From the NCBI GenBank assembly GCA_025618425.1, contig CM046847.1:14609468-14673467 (forward strand): a DNA stretch of 64,000 bases, given 5' to 3'. The stretch comes from Heliocidaris tuberculata (Eukaryota; Echinodermata; Echinoidea; Camarodonta; Echinometridae). Position numbers and translations under genes: made by a program. The notes under the pieces are model-generated. The model was not told the DNA's origin. It made no database searches and worked only from the letters and a program-made list of their open reading frames with translations. Shown one piece after another: positions 40,001 to 48,340 of this stretch; positions within the stretch are counted from its first letter, which is position 1; each line of letters opens with the position of its first letter.

Positions 40001-41635
40001 TGGAATAAGCATAATAACGGATAAGGTCGAAATTTGTCAGAGATTTAAAAAAGTTGGGGGAAAATAATAAAATAATTATTGATTTGAAGAAATAAAATTA
40101 AATGCGTCTTAATAGGCATGAGCATGATGAATGCAATGTATGGGTAAATTTTTATTTGTATCTTATTTTTAGACTTTGCACTTAGCTGTTCAAGCATTCA
40201 TTTTCTGCCCTTTGGTAAGTACACAAAATCATGATTTATTAGAAGAAGCCAAATTCAACACCTACCACAAAATGTCATATTTGAAAAGGTAAGCTTTCCG
40301 TAATTTCCTGGTTGTCTTTCGCTTTCGAAGTCAGTGTCATTGGTGCAATTTTCAGGGCTGGTGTTCTCTTTGAAGATTGTGAAATCAGCCTCCGCGCCAC
40401 CCAGACGATAAATGGCGGGAGATAACCCTCGAGCGACGGTCCAAAAACGGGTTGAACTGTAAAATATCGTAAAATGATATCGACACATTAGCCACTAAAT
40501 TATGGTAGGATATATGCGATTATGAAATATTTCAATTTAATCATGTTCAAAATGCGTTCATCACTAGATTTTTTAATTTGTTGGTCATTTTTACAAGAGC
40601 GTCGTTGGACCATTTAAAGTGGGGGAAGAGGGTGTCGGACCGATTTGCTGACGAGTTAGCTGGAAAAAAAATAAAAAGCTAAAAAAAAAAAAAGAAAAAG
40701 GGGGGGGGTTCAGATTTATCGACAGCCAATGAAAAATTCCGAATTGCCGACAGAAAAGTTTTCAACCCCCCCCCCCCTTTCTGGAAACGCTCCTGGTCAT
40801 TCACCGTTATCATGGTTATTATAGGTTAAACTTGATCGCATCGCACCGACATAGAAAAACCAGTGATTACAGTAACAGGGTCAGCACCCAGTTGTGTATC
40901 TACGAGAGTACGTAAAAAACACAACTAATAATAATCGAATATCAAATAAAAGAAAAAGAACAAGAACAAGAAAAGAGGAAGAAAGAAGACAGACAGGAGA
41001 CAGAGGGGTGAGAAACGTGAAAAGAAGAAAATTATAACTTAATGCATCCTTCCAAAACCCTCCCCCACAGTGGTGGTATAGTGTCAGTATTATTCATAAA
41101 GTAAAGACAATCCTATATAAGTAAAAGGGGTGCAGATGAAATCATAATTCTTAACCCCAAAATATAGGGGGAAATCTTGAATGTAAATACATTTCATCAC
41201 TCTTTAACTGATAAAGAAATAGCGGGGACCCCAATTACTCTCTATAAAAAGAAAGTGAATTTTCACTTTACTTCATTACCCCCCCCCCCCCCGAGTGACG
41301 TCAGTGATCACTCGATTTCTTTTTTTTGGGGGGGTGGATTTTTGTTTTTGTTTTTGAGAGAGAGTAGAGATATCTGAGCACACACATACACACGCACACA
41401 CACAAAAATTGTCATGATTGAAGCTTTTTATCCTAACCTCATATAAGGGATCATGTCCCCTTCCTCTTGATGGTAGGGGTGCATATCTCTCCCCCCCCCC
41501 CCCCCCAAGAAAGACACCCCGATCATGTACTGACTTACTTAAATGTTTGTCCCAGTAATCGTCCAGCGAACCCCATGGTCGCACCAACCGACAAGAATCG
41601 CTCGTCGACTGTTGTCACTGAAGTCGTCATATTTA
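27923..41635 (-). CDS. Heparanase (glycoside hydrolase family 79), nine recovered exons
   Basis: An endo-beta-glucuronidase expected to cleave heparan sulphate in the extracellular matrix or lysosome. Exons in coding order: 41635-41539, 40456-40266, 38624-38454, 36173-35984, 33600-33346, 32422-32311, 30599-30433, 28518-28369, 28082-27923. Every junction is AG/GT and every splice phase agrees, giving about 497 codons including the stop; human HPSE has 543 residues, so mainly the signal sequence is missing. Family landmarks seen in order: FLSVGA, TVARGLSPAIYRLGG, VGWDVLYTLNAL, SLGNEPNG with the proton-donor Glu (codon split 38454/36173-36172), FHFYYTSGRTA, WMTESG with the nucleophile Glu (33408-33410), LDKLGMSARLGIQ, YWLLLYHKRLMGTRVL, GLLSKNVKLNG and a C-terminal hydrophobic SYGFYVV then ACL. 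Both catalytic residues are kept, so activity is likely. Introns hold many fold-back elements and SINEs. An inactive HPSE2-like paralogue is possible but less likely. Confidence 0.88.
28369..28518 (-). CDS. Heparanase exon (beta-sandwich region)
   Basis: Encodes (S)PMYQPGSVTLMIINMVP through HEYLFLPMGFQGLLS. The acceptor is CCTCTAAAG and the donor AA-GTGAGT. A TAA lies in frame in the intron just before the acceptor, which fixes this start. It matches human PRYKEGDLTLYAINLHN. Confidence 0.88.
29337..30120. mobile_element. hAT-like MITE in heparanase intron (CAGTGGCGTAT ends)
   Basis: The left end CAGTGGCGTATCTAGGG and right end AAATACGCCACTG are inverses. The flanks GGTTATTG and GGTTATAA fit an 8-bp duplication with two changes. 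About 784 bp, AT-rich interior, no transposase frame. Confidence 0.7.
30433..30599 (-). CDS. Heparanase exon (KYWLLLYHKRLMGTRVL)
   Basis: Acceptor TTTCTGCAG, donor AG-GTAAGT, starting in phase 0. It aligns with human DYWLSLLFKKLVGTKVL and ends RIYAHCTKT, matching RVYLHCTNT. Confidence 0.9.
30697..31113. repeat. Mirror-image minisatellite (GGACAACTACCCCC)
   Basis: About 200 bp of degenerate units such as GGACAACTACCCCCC and GGATAACCACCC run up to GGACACGTGTCC at about 30892-30903. The same units then run in inverse order to about 31113 (GGGGGTAGTTGTCC). The locus is therefore one large palindrome, sitting in a heparanase intron. Confidence 0.9.
31183..31962. repeat. Degraded fold-back element in heparanase intron
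   Basis: Shares AAAATAAGAGAAACA and GAAAGAAATCGGA with 35820-35930 and, more loosely, 47700-48340. Inverse words (GGAGAGTTGTCC near 31578, and its relatives near 31398) face each other across the middle. Ends are poorly defined. Confidence 0.4.
32311..32422 (-). CDS. Heparanase exon (LDKLGMSARLGIQ)
   Basis: Acceptor ATGAACAG, donor CTG-GTAAGA. It aligns with human LDKLGLSARMGIEVVMRQ, followed by the DENF-like DESF before the next exon. Confidence 0.9.
32518..32745. repeat. GACCGA-type MITE (TTATACCTCAGTCACAT end)
   Basis: The left end TTATACCTCAGTCACATCGG leads into many ACCGACC words. The right side (GGTCGGTTTGGAGTCGGTG then GGTCTAACTAAGGC) is a diverged inverse. Same family as 33627-34002, 38786-38887 and 50423-50560. 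Confidence 0.6.
32928..33240 (+). repeat. Unclassified dispersed repeat, copy 3
   Basis: Matches the family at 13100-13485 and 15300-16105. Shared words include GGATTTGGAATCATCAAA, CACAGAAATGGGTATAT, AAAGTTCGGTCC and AACTGACATTTTC, then ACCTCACAAATTGTTA. Located in a heparanase intron. Confidence 0.6.
33346..33600 (-). CDS. Heparanase exon with the catalytic nucleophile
   Basis: 255 bp, acceptor GCATCTAG, donor CT-GTAAGA. Contains FHFYYTSGRTA (human WHHYYLNGRTA) and KIWMTESG, whose Glu (33408-33410) sits at the nucleophile position of the human WLGETS motif. Confidence 0.92.
33627..34002. repeat. GACCGACAACA tandem within a MITE-like frame
   Basis: Begins TTATACCCCTGTCACACTAA and ends GGCGGTATGACTAAGTTATT, the same terminal style as 50423-50560. 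It holds a 12-bp tandem (GACCGACAACA-G/A, about seven copies, 33650-33720) and the left arm of the large inverted repeat described separately. Confidence 0.6.
33730..34670. repeat. Large inverted repeat plus a third partial copy
   Basis: About 230 bp at 33730-33975 is repeated in inverse order at 34027-34256. Matching words include GACAACCTGAAAGCTTG, AAGTAATGTATGCAAACTG and AACATCCATAAATTTGAAT. A third, more diverged copy in the second orientation lies at 34436-34670. Confidence 0.8.
35025..35095 (-). mobile_element. tRNA-like SINE head
   Basis: The minus strand contains ATCAGTGGTAGAGCAG (A-box-like) and GGGTTCGAAACC (B-box-like) at tRNA spacing, with GGACCCGGGTTCGA. The acceptor stem does not close well, so a SINE head or tRNA relic is more likely than a gene. 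Confidence 0.5.
35188..35762. mobile_element. Fold-back MITE (TTAAAGGAGAATGAAACCC ends) in heparanase intron
   Basis: The left end TTAAAGGAGAATGAAACCC and right inverse end (ATTTCATTCTCCTTTAA) define it. Most of the interior is mirrored: TACTTTCTTTGGCGATCCTCA on the left matches the inverse of GAGGATCGCCATAGAAAGTA on the right, so the transcript could form a ~280-bp stem. Same family as 45512-46101. Confidence 0.8.
35820..35930 (+). repeat. Partial AGGGCAGTC-ended repeat
   Basis: AGGGCAGTCTAACCTTAGTA, then AAAATAAGAGAAACAAGATG and GAAAGAAATCGGACAA. The end matches the inverse of 48325-48340. It stops just before the 35984-36173 heparanase exon. Confidence 0.5.
35984..36173 (-). CDS. Heparanase exon with the NEPNG catalytic motif
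   Basis: 190 bp, acceptor CTTTGCAG, donor GA-GTAAGT. It starts with the last two bases of the proton-donor Glu codon, then PNGFPRKD..., ending in SYLN. Aligns with human NEPNSFLKKADIF and LYGPDVG (here LVGPETS). Confidence 0.9.
37139..37300 (+). mobile_element. tRNA-derived SINE in heparanase intron
   Basis: The tRNA-like head is 37139-37210, with A-box-like TGGTCTAGTGG and B-box-like GGTTCGAGTCC. The body CCTTTGGCAAAACACTTTTC and AAATGGGTACCTGGTAGGAG are typical of marine invertebrate SINEs. Confidence 0.75.
37333..38306. mobile_element. ~970-bp MITE with CCTAAGTCACACTATAGTGG ends
   Basis: The left end CATAAGCCTAAGTCACACTA..GTGGCG and right end CGCCACTCTAGCGTGACTTAGACTTTATG are inverses. 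The interior is rich in GGTCGGC/GCCGACC words. No transposase frame. It lies between heparanase exons 35984-36173 and 38454-38624. Confidence 0.7.
38454..38624 (-). CDS. Heparanase exon (WDNINEFARSVGWDVLYTLN)
   Basis: 171 bp, acceptor TTGCTAAG, donor AATG-GTAAGG. Encodes HAWDNINEF to MWSLGN. Aligns with human LDLIFGLNALLRT ... WELGN and with the WDELN text of plant homologues. It ends one base into the catalytic Glu codon. Confidence 0.9.
38786..38887. mobile_element. Short GACCGA-family MITE
   Basis: TAATACCTCAGTCACATCG at the left and GTCGGTGTAACTAAGGTA at the right are inverses. Interior GTCGGTCTGTTGTCGGTCTC as in 50423-50560. Confidence 0.65.
39441..39766. mobile_element. hAT-like MITE with perfect 8-bp duplication
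   Basis: CAGTGGCGGATCCAG at 39449 is the exact inverse of CTGGATCCGCCACTG ending at 39758. GGTTGTAG flanks both sides (39441-39448 and 39759-39766). The interior has three tandem ~43-bp blocks (TTGTCAGAGAT..TTTGAGTTAAAAAGGGGCCC). Confidence 0.85.
40266..40456 (-). CDS. Heparanase exon (TVARGLSPAIYRLGG)
   Basis: 191 bp, acceptor ATTTTACAG, donor TGTG-GTAGGT. TVARGLSPAIYRLGGAEADF matches human [20 protein letters not shown]. The phase joins directly to exon 38454-38624. Confidence 0.92.
41539..41635 (-). CDS. Heparanase exon, N-terminal part (VDERFLSVGA)
   Basis: Donor AA-GTAAGT. Two acceptors in the same phase are possible, CTAACAG (exon from 41635) or ACTTCAG (from about 41620). Encodes VDERFLSVGATMGFAGRLLG, aligning with the human PSFLSVTIDANLA strand. 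The exon before it must end in phase 1. Confidence 0.8.
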
Positions 41636-42125
41636 CTGTTAGCATGACAGACGGGGGTCCTTCATCAGCATGCAGCTCACGTGACCTTAATAATTAGCAT
41701 TTAGTAAGATCTCTATAGTAAAATTTTACTAAATCACGAAAGTTACAAAATATAATGTATAGTACGAATTAGAGTCATACAGTATAAGAGTAATAAGAAG
41801 GGGATTAGCTGTTTAGGAAAGCTTTTTAAGAGTGTTTCAAATTCATCATTTTGCTTATAGGGAGCAAATGGAGAGAAGAGGATTGGAGTCTGGACGACGA
41901 TATCACTTTAAATAAAGTATAATGCTAGCGGACCAGTTCTCTAAACCGTGCAGCAGCTTAACCGTAGCACGGCTTCAGTAGGACAACAAAATAAGTCTTG
42001 AAGAAATAATATACTGTATATATATTAATAATAATTTTCTGACAAAAAACTGAAAGATAAGCATGAGTTTTGAAATATCACATAAATCAATAACAACAAA
42101 TACAATTGCTATATTTCATATTAAA

Positions 42126-42172
42126 TAAATAAATAAATAAATAAATATGTATATATATATATATATATATAC

Positions 42173-42259
<87 letters not shown>

Positions 42260-42309
42260 GTAAGGAAATAGCATATACAACAGCTTTGGCAACTCTCGTG
42301 GAAATAACA

Positions 42310-42376
<67 letters not shown>
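42126..42376. repeat. (AAAT)n and (TA)n microsatellites
   Basis: (AAAT)n at 42126-42145 followed by (TA)n runs of up to about 75 bases to 42254 and again at 42310-42376. They are separated by an inverse copy of the GAGAGTTGCC repeat (42255-42300). Confidence 0.9.
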
Positions 42377-42379
<3 letters not shown>

Positions 42380-42549
42380 GTGTGAGAAATTTGTTCTAAT
42401 AATATAGCATCGGCAACTCTCGTGGGTAAATTTACATAATGTGAGAAATCAATTGAATTGAATGAGAGAAATAATTTGCGTAGCTAAATTCATTGTTCCT
42501 CCTTACTGACTTCCTTTTTGTGGAAATAACTGCAGGGTTTGCAAAAACT

Positions 42550-42620
42550 GTCTCCGCCGGGAGTCGAACCCGGGTCTTTGGCACTGTACGCAAACGCCTT
42601 AACCACTAGACCACGGAGGC
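42550..42620 (-). tRNA. tRNA-like copy 1 (probable pseudogene)
   Basis: Same sequence as the 43120 copy but one base shorter in the anticodon arm, so the arm no longer pairs well. A- and B-box words are intact. Confidence 0.3.
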
Positions 42621-43119
42621 GGGTTGAGTGGTATTCGGCTACACCAGGTACAAACACCGACAGGCAGCCCTTGCAACCCTTCGCAGTTAATTTATTCCTT
42701 TTCTTTGAGGGACAGGGAATACTGAACAATGAAAAGCCGCATGCCTAGCTAGATCCATGGCGGATTCATGTATTAGAATTAATTAATTATTTACAATGTG
42801 TGAGAAATTTGTTCTAATACTATAGCATCGGCAACTCTCGTGGGTAAATTTACATAATGTGAGAAATCAATTGAATTGAATGAGAGAAATAATTTGCGTA
42901 GCTAAATTCATTGTTCCTCCTTACTGACTTCCTTTTTGTGGAAATAACTGCAGGGTTTGCAAAAACTGTCTCCGCCGGGAGTCGAACCCGGGTCTTTGGC
43001 ACTGTACGCCAAACGCCTTAACCCCTGTCCCTCAAAGAAAAGGAATAAATTAACTGCGAAGGGTTGCAAGGGCTGCCTGTCGGTGTTTGTACCTGGTGTA
43101 GCCGAATACCACTCAACCC

Positions 43120-43191
43120 GCCTCCGTGGTCTAGTGGTTAAGGCGTTTGGCGTACAGTGCCAAAGACCCGGGTTCGACTCCCGGCGGAGAC
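43120..43191 (+). tRNA. tRNA-like copy 3 (cloverleaf with one mismatch)
   Basis: 72 nt fold as a cloverleaf. Acceptor GCCTCCG pairs with CGGAGAC except one C-A; D stem GTCT/AGGC; T arm CCGGG-TTCGACT-CCCGG perfect. The anticodon-region stem TTTGGC/GCCAAA has the loop GTACAGT, which would put ACA at the anticodon, unusual for cysteine, and the arm has one extra pair. No CCA is needed in the gene. Repeat context and oddities favour a tRNA-derived repeat over a working tRNA. Confidence 0.35.
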
Positions 43192-43539
43192 AGTTTTTGC
43201 AAACCCTGCAGTTATTTCCACAAAAAGGAAGTCAGTAAGGAGGAACAATGAATTTAGCTACGCAAATTATTTCTCTCATTCAATTCAATTGATTTCTCAC
43301 ATTATGTAAATTTACCCACGAGAGTTGCCGATGCTATAGTATTAGAACAAATTTCTCACACATTGTAAATAATTAATTAATTCTAATACATGAATCCGCC
43401 ATGGATCTAGCTAGGCATGCGGCTTTTCATTGTTCAGTACTCCCCTGTCCCTCAAAGAAAAGGAATAAATTAACTGCGAAGGGTTGCAAGGGCTGCCTGT
43501 CGGTGTTTGTACCTGGTGTAGCCGAATACCACTCAACCC

Positions 43540-43611
43540 GCCTCCGTGGTCTAGTGGTTAAGGCGTTTGGCGTACAGTGCCAAAGACCCGGGTTCGACTC
43601 CCGGCGGAGAC
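43540..43611 (+). tRNA. tRNA-like copy 4
   Basis: Identical to the 43120-43191 copy and 420 bp downstream of it. Confidence 0.35.
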
Positions 43612-43829
43612 AGTTTTTGCAAACCCTGCAGTTATTTCCACAAAAAGGAAGTCAGTAAGGAGGAACAATGAATTTAGCTACGCAAATTATTTCTCTCATT
43701 CAATTCAATTGATTTCTCACATTATGTAAATTTACCCACGAGAGTTGCCGATGCTATAGTATTAGAACAAATTTCTCACACATTGTAAATAATTAATTAA
43801 TTCTAATACATGAATCCGCCACTCAACCC

Positions 43830-43901
43830 GCCTCCGTGGTCTAGTGGTTAAGGCGTTTGGCGTACAGTGCCAAAGACCCGGGTTCGACTCCCGGCGGAGA
43901 C
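43830..43901 (+). tRNA. tRNA-like copy 5
   Basis: Identical to the 43120-43191 copy. Its upstream flank is shortened by about 130 bp relative to the other units. Confidence 0.35.
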
Positions 43902-44250
43902 AGTTTTTTGCAAACCCTGCAGTTATTTCCACAAAAAGGAAGTCAGTAAGGAGGAACAATGAATTTAGCTACGCAAATTATTTCTCTCATTCAATTCAAT
44001 TGATTTCTCACATTATGTAAATTTACCCACGAGAGTTGCCGATGCTATAGTATTAGAACAAATTTCTCACACATTGTAAATAATTAATTAATTCTAATAC
44101 ATGAATCCGCCATGGATCTAGCTAGGCATGCGGCTTTTCATTGTTCAGTACTCCCCTGTCCCTCAAAGAAAAGGAATAAATTAACTGCGAAGGGTTGCAA
44201 GGGCTGCCTGTCGGTGTTTGTACCTGGTGTAGCCGAATACCACTCAACCC

Positions 44251-44321
44251 GCCTCCGTGGTCTAGTGGTTAAGGCGTTTGGCGTACAGTGCCAAAGACCC
44301 GGGTTCGACTCCCGCGGAGAC
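44251..44321 (+). tRNA. tRNA-like copy 6
   Basis: As the 43120 copy, but one G of the T stem is deleted (CTCCCGCGGAGAC), breaking the T arm. Confidence 0.3.
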
Positions 44322-44432
44322 AGTTTTTGCAAACCCTGCAGTTATTTCCACAAAAAGGAAGTCAGTAAGGAGGAACAATGAATTTAGCTACGCAAATTAT
44401 TTCTCTCATTCAATTCAATTGATTTCTCACAT

Positions 44433-44464
<32 letters not shown>

Positions 44465-44824
44465 GAACATATAATGATATACATATAATCATTTCAAGAT
44501 TCAAAATATTTTAATTTTCGGATGATAGACTGAAGGATAACCATGCGTTTTGAAATGTTACATAATCAATAACAAATTCCATTGTGAAATTTCATATTAA
44601 AGAAATATATATATATATAATCATTTCAAGATTCAAAATCTAAATTACTTTAGTCTATAATCCTAACGGGGTTTTTTTCGAGGAAGAAAGTAAGATATTG
44701 TGTAATGAAAATGATAGATTAGACACACTGTGCGGTTCCTTTATAATTTTTTTTTTCTTCTTCTTTTGAAAAGACCGATCCAGATACTTCAGATGAATCA
44801 ATGATGCCCGGGTTACGCCATTAC

Positions 44825-44890
44825 CTGCGCTAATAAAGCCAGCGAAGACAATAAGTGCATACGCCAGTAATTCAAAGCTCCGTTTGCACT
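44825..44890 (-). CDS. Candidate heparanase signal-sequence exon
   Basis: The minus strand reads ELLAYALIVFAGFISA and ends at a good donor (GCGCAG-GTAATG) in phase 1, the phase required to join exon 41539-41635. The hydrophobic stretch would suit a signal peptide. But no ATG lies in this frame between an upstream TGA and the donor, so another exon or a different start is needed. Confidence 0.3.
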
Positions 44891-45004
44891 GTCATTTTTT
44901 ATTCACGTTGTTTGCGATATCACATTCACATAGTGCGTCAAAGGCGCCACTCGCTGACGCAGTCCTACTCAGGCAAATGATGCCTCGTGTTCTGCGGGCC
45001 TATC

Positions 45005-45146
45005 CAGGGGGGCATTTCATCAAGTGTCTTGTCGGTGATTTTTACCCACAAATTTGCTCTCAGTCAATCAGATGCAAGGATTTCAGTAGCTTATAACAAT
45101 TATTGCAACTTGTCATTGATGACAAGTTTTATGAAACGGGGCCCTG
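45005..45146. mobile_element. Short MITE (GGGGGGCATTTCATCAAGTG ends)
   Basis: The left end GGGGGCATTTCATCAAGTGTCTTGTC and right end GACAAGTTTTATGAAACGGGGCCC are imperfect inverses. Related to 51144-51263. Confidence 0.65.
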
Positions 45147-45231
45147 ACTGATGGATGTACATTTATATCAGTATTTAAAGTTGTCTTAAAATGCTCTCTT
45201 CTGAAAGAAGGACAAGTCATTTTTGACATAC

Positions 45232-45410
45232 CTGTTTGGATAGGTAGCGAGGAAGTCTCGTTTGCCAGGCTCTCTCAACACCGTACTCTCCCTATAGTAG
45301 CTGATTATCACCACCACCACCATCGACACGGTTGCCACGGCAACACGCCCAACGCCCAACGCTGAAGTACCCCTGTTAATCGTCATCTTCTCTGTTTTAC
45401 CTCGCAGCAC
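45232..45410 (-). CDS. Possible first exon encoding a membrane anchor
   Basis: An ATG-started frame encodes a basic start, GVGRVAVATVSMVVVVIISYY (hydrophobic part) and REPGKRDFLATYPN, then a good donor (AACAG-GTATGT) in phase 2. This looks like a type II anchor exon. Its phase does not fit exon 41539-41635 directly; it would fit through the 44.8 kb block only with a weak acceptor. It may belong to heparanase or to nothing. Confidence 0.3.
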
Positions 45411-45511
45411 AGAGAGTATCTGGAATAATTTATAAATCTCTGTCCATGTCAGCAGTAGAATTCCACGAATTAATGTTACTCCTCAGTAGAAAAAGCACAT
45501 ATCCTGATCGC

Positions 45512-46101
45512 TTAAAGGAGAATGAAACCCCAAACTTGTATGCACTTTAACAGAAGCAGAAAAATCATATAGAAGCGTACCACTGCAAGTTTGAGGAAAA
45601 ACTGATAAAGAATAAAAACGTTATGAAGATTTTAAAAATCTAAAATCGCTAAATGCAATCGGCAACATACTATTATGCTAATGAGATGCTATGACGTTTT
45701 TGTGCTCTCTCTTCATATGTAATAAATAAGAAAATTGTCAGATTTCAGCTTTTAAACAAAGAAAATTGAATTATCAACATTGTGCTTGAAATATATTCTG
45801 AGGAATGAATTTATTAACACCACCTATAATACAGAAATCAAATTTTCTAAGACATATTCAAGGAAAGTGGATTTTGTATAAGGCAATTGGAAAGTATAGC
45901 ACATTTACATCACAGCATCTCATTAGCATAATGAGGACATTGCCAGTTTCAGATCTCCATTCATTTAGCGATTTTAGGATTTCAAATATTCATAACTTTT
46001 TTATTAGTTGTCCATTTTTCCTCAGCTTTACACTGATATGCTTCTTTGATTTTTCTGCTTCTATTAAAATGCATTTATTTGGGGGTTTCATTCTCCTTTA
46101 A
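45512..46101. mobile_element. Fold-back MITE (TTAAAGGAGAATGAAACCCC)
   Basis: The left end TTAAAGGAGAATGAAACCCC is the inverse of the right end GGGGTTTCATTCTCCTTTAA. Inverse internal words (ATGCTAATGAGATGCTATGA on the left, CATCTCATTAGCATAATG on the right) let most of the 590 bp pair. Second member of the 35188-35762 family. Confidence 0.8.
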
Positions 46102-46310
46102 TCCTTGACGAATCATCCCCGGAATCACACCAATAACGCTGCGAATGAATTTGAGGGGAAGAGCAAACGAATAAAGAAAAACATAATCTCCCATGACATT
46201 TCTCATCTTGCAGTGGCTTAACCAGATATCAATAACAAATATTATGAGTGGGTGAAATATACTTGGGTTGGCGAAAGCAGCCTGAGACATTCTCCAGGGT
46301 CCTGTGGAAA

Positions 46311-47699
46311 TAAAATACTACTATTCAAGCCATTTTATGCAATCTGGGATATTCACCGCTACTTTTGAAAAAGGCATTTTAAAACGAGCATTGGGGGCGT
46401 ATCATGCTGGAAACGCCATTGCCTGTCAGGTATAACTTATGTTAATACGTAATGCAGGGCTTCCCTACTTTGACAAAAGGAAACAACTGAAAATCTGAAA
46501 TTGCACAAATTTTACATTTTACTCGTTTAAAATACACATAATTTTTTCTAAACACATAAGTTTTGCTTTCAGTATAAAACATGGACAAGCCTTCCTGATT
46601 GAATGTTCAATGTACCCTTATTGTCTAAACTTTTGTTCTTTTTTAGAGGTTTTTCCTTTAATTTTGAGAAATTCCAGGAATAGGAGCTACTTCCTTTTAT
46701 CAACTAATGAAGTTGATAATACAATCGATGTATACGTTCAACGTTGTCGAAGCTCAGTTCTCAATGCTACCGTTGTATTACGAGAATGCGAAGTTCATAA
46801 AGATGCCTCCTGGCCAGTTAAAAACTTTCAAACATCAGAAGAATAATCTTCCGTGGATTAGTTGTGTTTCTTTTGAAGCAAGCTAGCTACTCGATTTACT
46901 TTCAAAGTTAGAATAAAAAGGACAAAGCCATACAGGTTAGATAAACCCAGACAGACAGACAGACAGACAGACAGAGATATACAGATAGAATATTGAAAGG
47001 CAAAGAAGAAGAAAAAAATAATAATAAGATGGAAAGAAAAAAGAGAGAAAGATATAGATGGATATCCAAGGAGGGGAAATAATAGTAAACAAAAAATATT
47101 TAAGGATAATTTTGAAAACTAGAATGACACTGGAATACATTAACAATAACACTCTCCTTCTCAACGTTATTATTGAAGCGTACCCTGAATTAAGTTCTGT
47201 ACTATATAGAATTACACACTTACCTTGAACAGGCTATATCACAAATATCGCCTTGCCTTCTTGCCTGTCTTGCTGTCACTGTCGACATTTCTTCGCACAT
47301 AACAAATATCTCATGCCCCTCAAACTACCACTTCACCATGAAGACGTCTAAATCAAATCAAATTCAGTTTGGACAATTATGACGGAGGCTTTCACTACAA
47401 CGCGTCGAGAATGCTTTCAGCTCATTTGAAAGGCAAAAACAGTATACTCTCTGCACATGGATTAGATTGTAAGCTCCGTTGAAGGCCCCCCTTATATACA
47501 AGAAAAATCAGCTTATTCAGGTGTATCATTACGGTAGCACTTCGTTAATCTCATGCCTTTTTGTGAGACTGACAAAGAGAGACAAAAAGAGAGAAAGAGA
47601 GAAAGCGATAGAATAATCCATGGACAAAAACATGTTAGGAAATGGACATCTGCTAGGCACGGTGTGGTGGCTAAGGTGCGCTAGATATTAGCGAGAAAA
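46311..47699. other. Intergenic, nothing gene-like
   Basis: AT-rich sequence with a short CAGA microsatellite at about 46948-46972. No supported exon. Confidence 0.45.
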
Positions 47700-48340
47700 G
47701 GCAACGGAAAACGGAAAAAGTGTAACGGCAAGTTGTTCTGAAAGAAACAGGAAATATCAGAGAAGCAGGTTGGTTAAAGTTTGAAGGAAATCGGACAAGC
47801 AATAAGAAAGTTATGAATTCTGGAAAGTTGTAATCACTATACGGGAATTTCATACTGGTCGAATTGGTAATGTCACTGTGATGTAGTTATGGTAGTAGCG
47901 GACAACTCAACCATTTGCTCCAACACAAAAAATAACTAAGATGTCATTTTTTTTCCAAATGTATTACTCAGTATTATATTTTTCTTTACACACAAAATGA
48001 CTAAAATGTTATTTTTCAAAATGTATGACTCAGTATTACATTTTTCTTTTATAATGACATATAACAATATGCTATCTGCAATATATTTTGAGTACTGCCC
48101 CGAGGGAAAGGCGCTTAGGAGAAAACATGTTACGAACGGAGAGTTGACCGCCAGTATCATGAGTATGGAATATGTTACAATCGGCTGACCAAATTCGTCT
48201 AGATTTAGCAATCTCATTCCTCAAACATCTATAATTTTCTTATTTCTTGTCAAATTTCTTCCAAACTTTCACCATCCTTTTTTTCTTATTTTTCTGCTCT
48301 CACACAAATTATCTTATTACCAAGTTTGGATTGCCCTATA
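47700..48340. repeat. Degraded fold-back element (GGATTGCCCT end)
   Basis: GAAGGAAATCGGACAAGCAATAAGAAAGTT on the left faces AATTTTCTTATTTCTTGTCAAATTTCTTCC on the right (each cited here as blocks of a longer match). GGACAACTCAACCATTTG faces GGAGAGTTGACC. The right end AAGTTTGGATTGCCCT is the inverse of the end at 35820. Confidence 0.5.

Larger units (their letters stand above)
42377..44433. repeat. Inverted and tandem array of a ~420-bp unit with a tRNA-like core
   Basis: The unit contains TGTGAGAAAT, GGCAACTCTCGTGGGTAAAT, TTTTTGTGGAAATAACTGCA, a 71-72-nt tRNA-like sequence and TTCGGCTACACCAGGTACAA. Two units face minus (42377-43024); then, at a junction inside the second tRNA-like copy, four units face plus (43024-44433). 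Plus units start 420, 290 and 421 bp apart; the short one lacks about 130 bp between CCGCCA and CTCAACCCG. The array is flanked by (TA)n on both sides. Copies are nearly identical, so the amplification is recent or homogenised. Confidence 0.9.

Noticed and set aside
42957..44381. Repeated open frames of 85-93 codons in the 42-44 kb array
   Set aside because: They arise from the same repeated non-coding unit, read through its tRNA-like part, and share no known protein family.
46110..46310. Minus-strand frame after TTTCCACAG encoding PWRMSQAAFANPSIFHPLIIF
   Set aside because: Has an acceptor and a hydrophobic stretch but no recognisable family, and it runs into the MITE ending at 46101. Not enough to call an exon.
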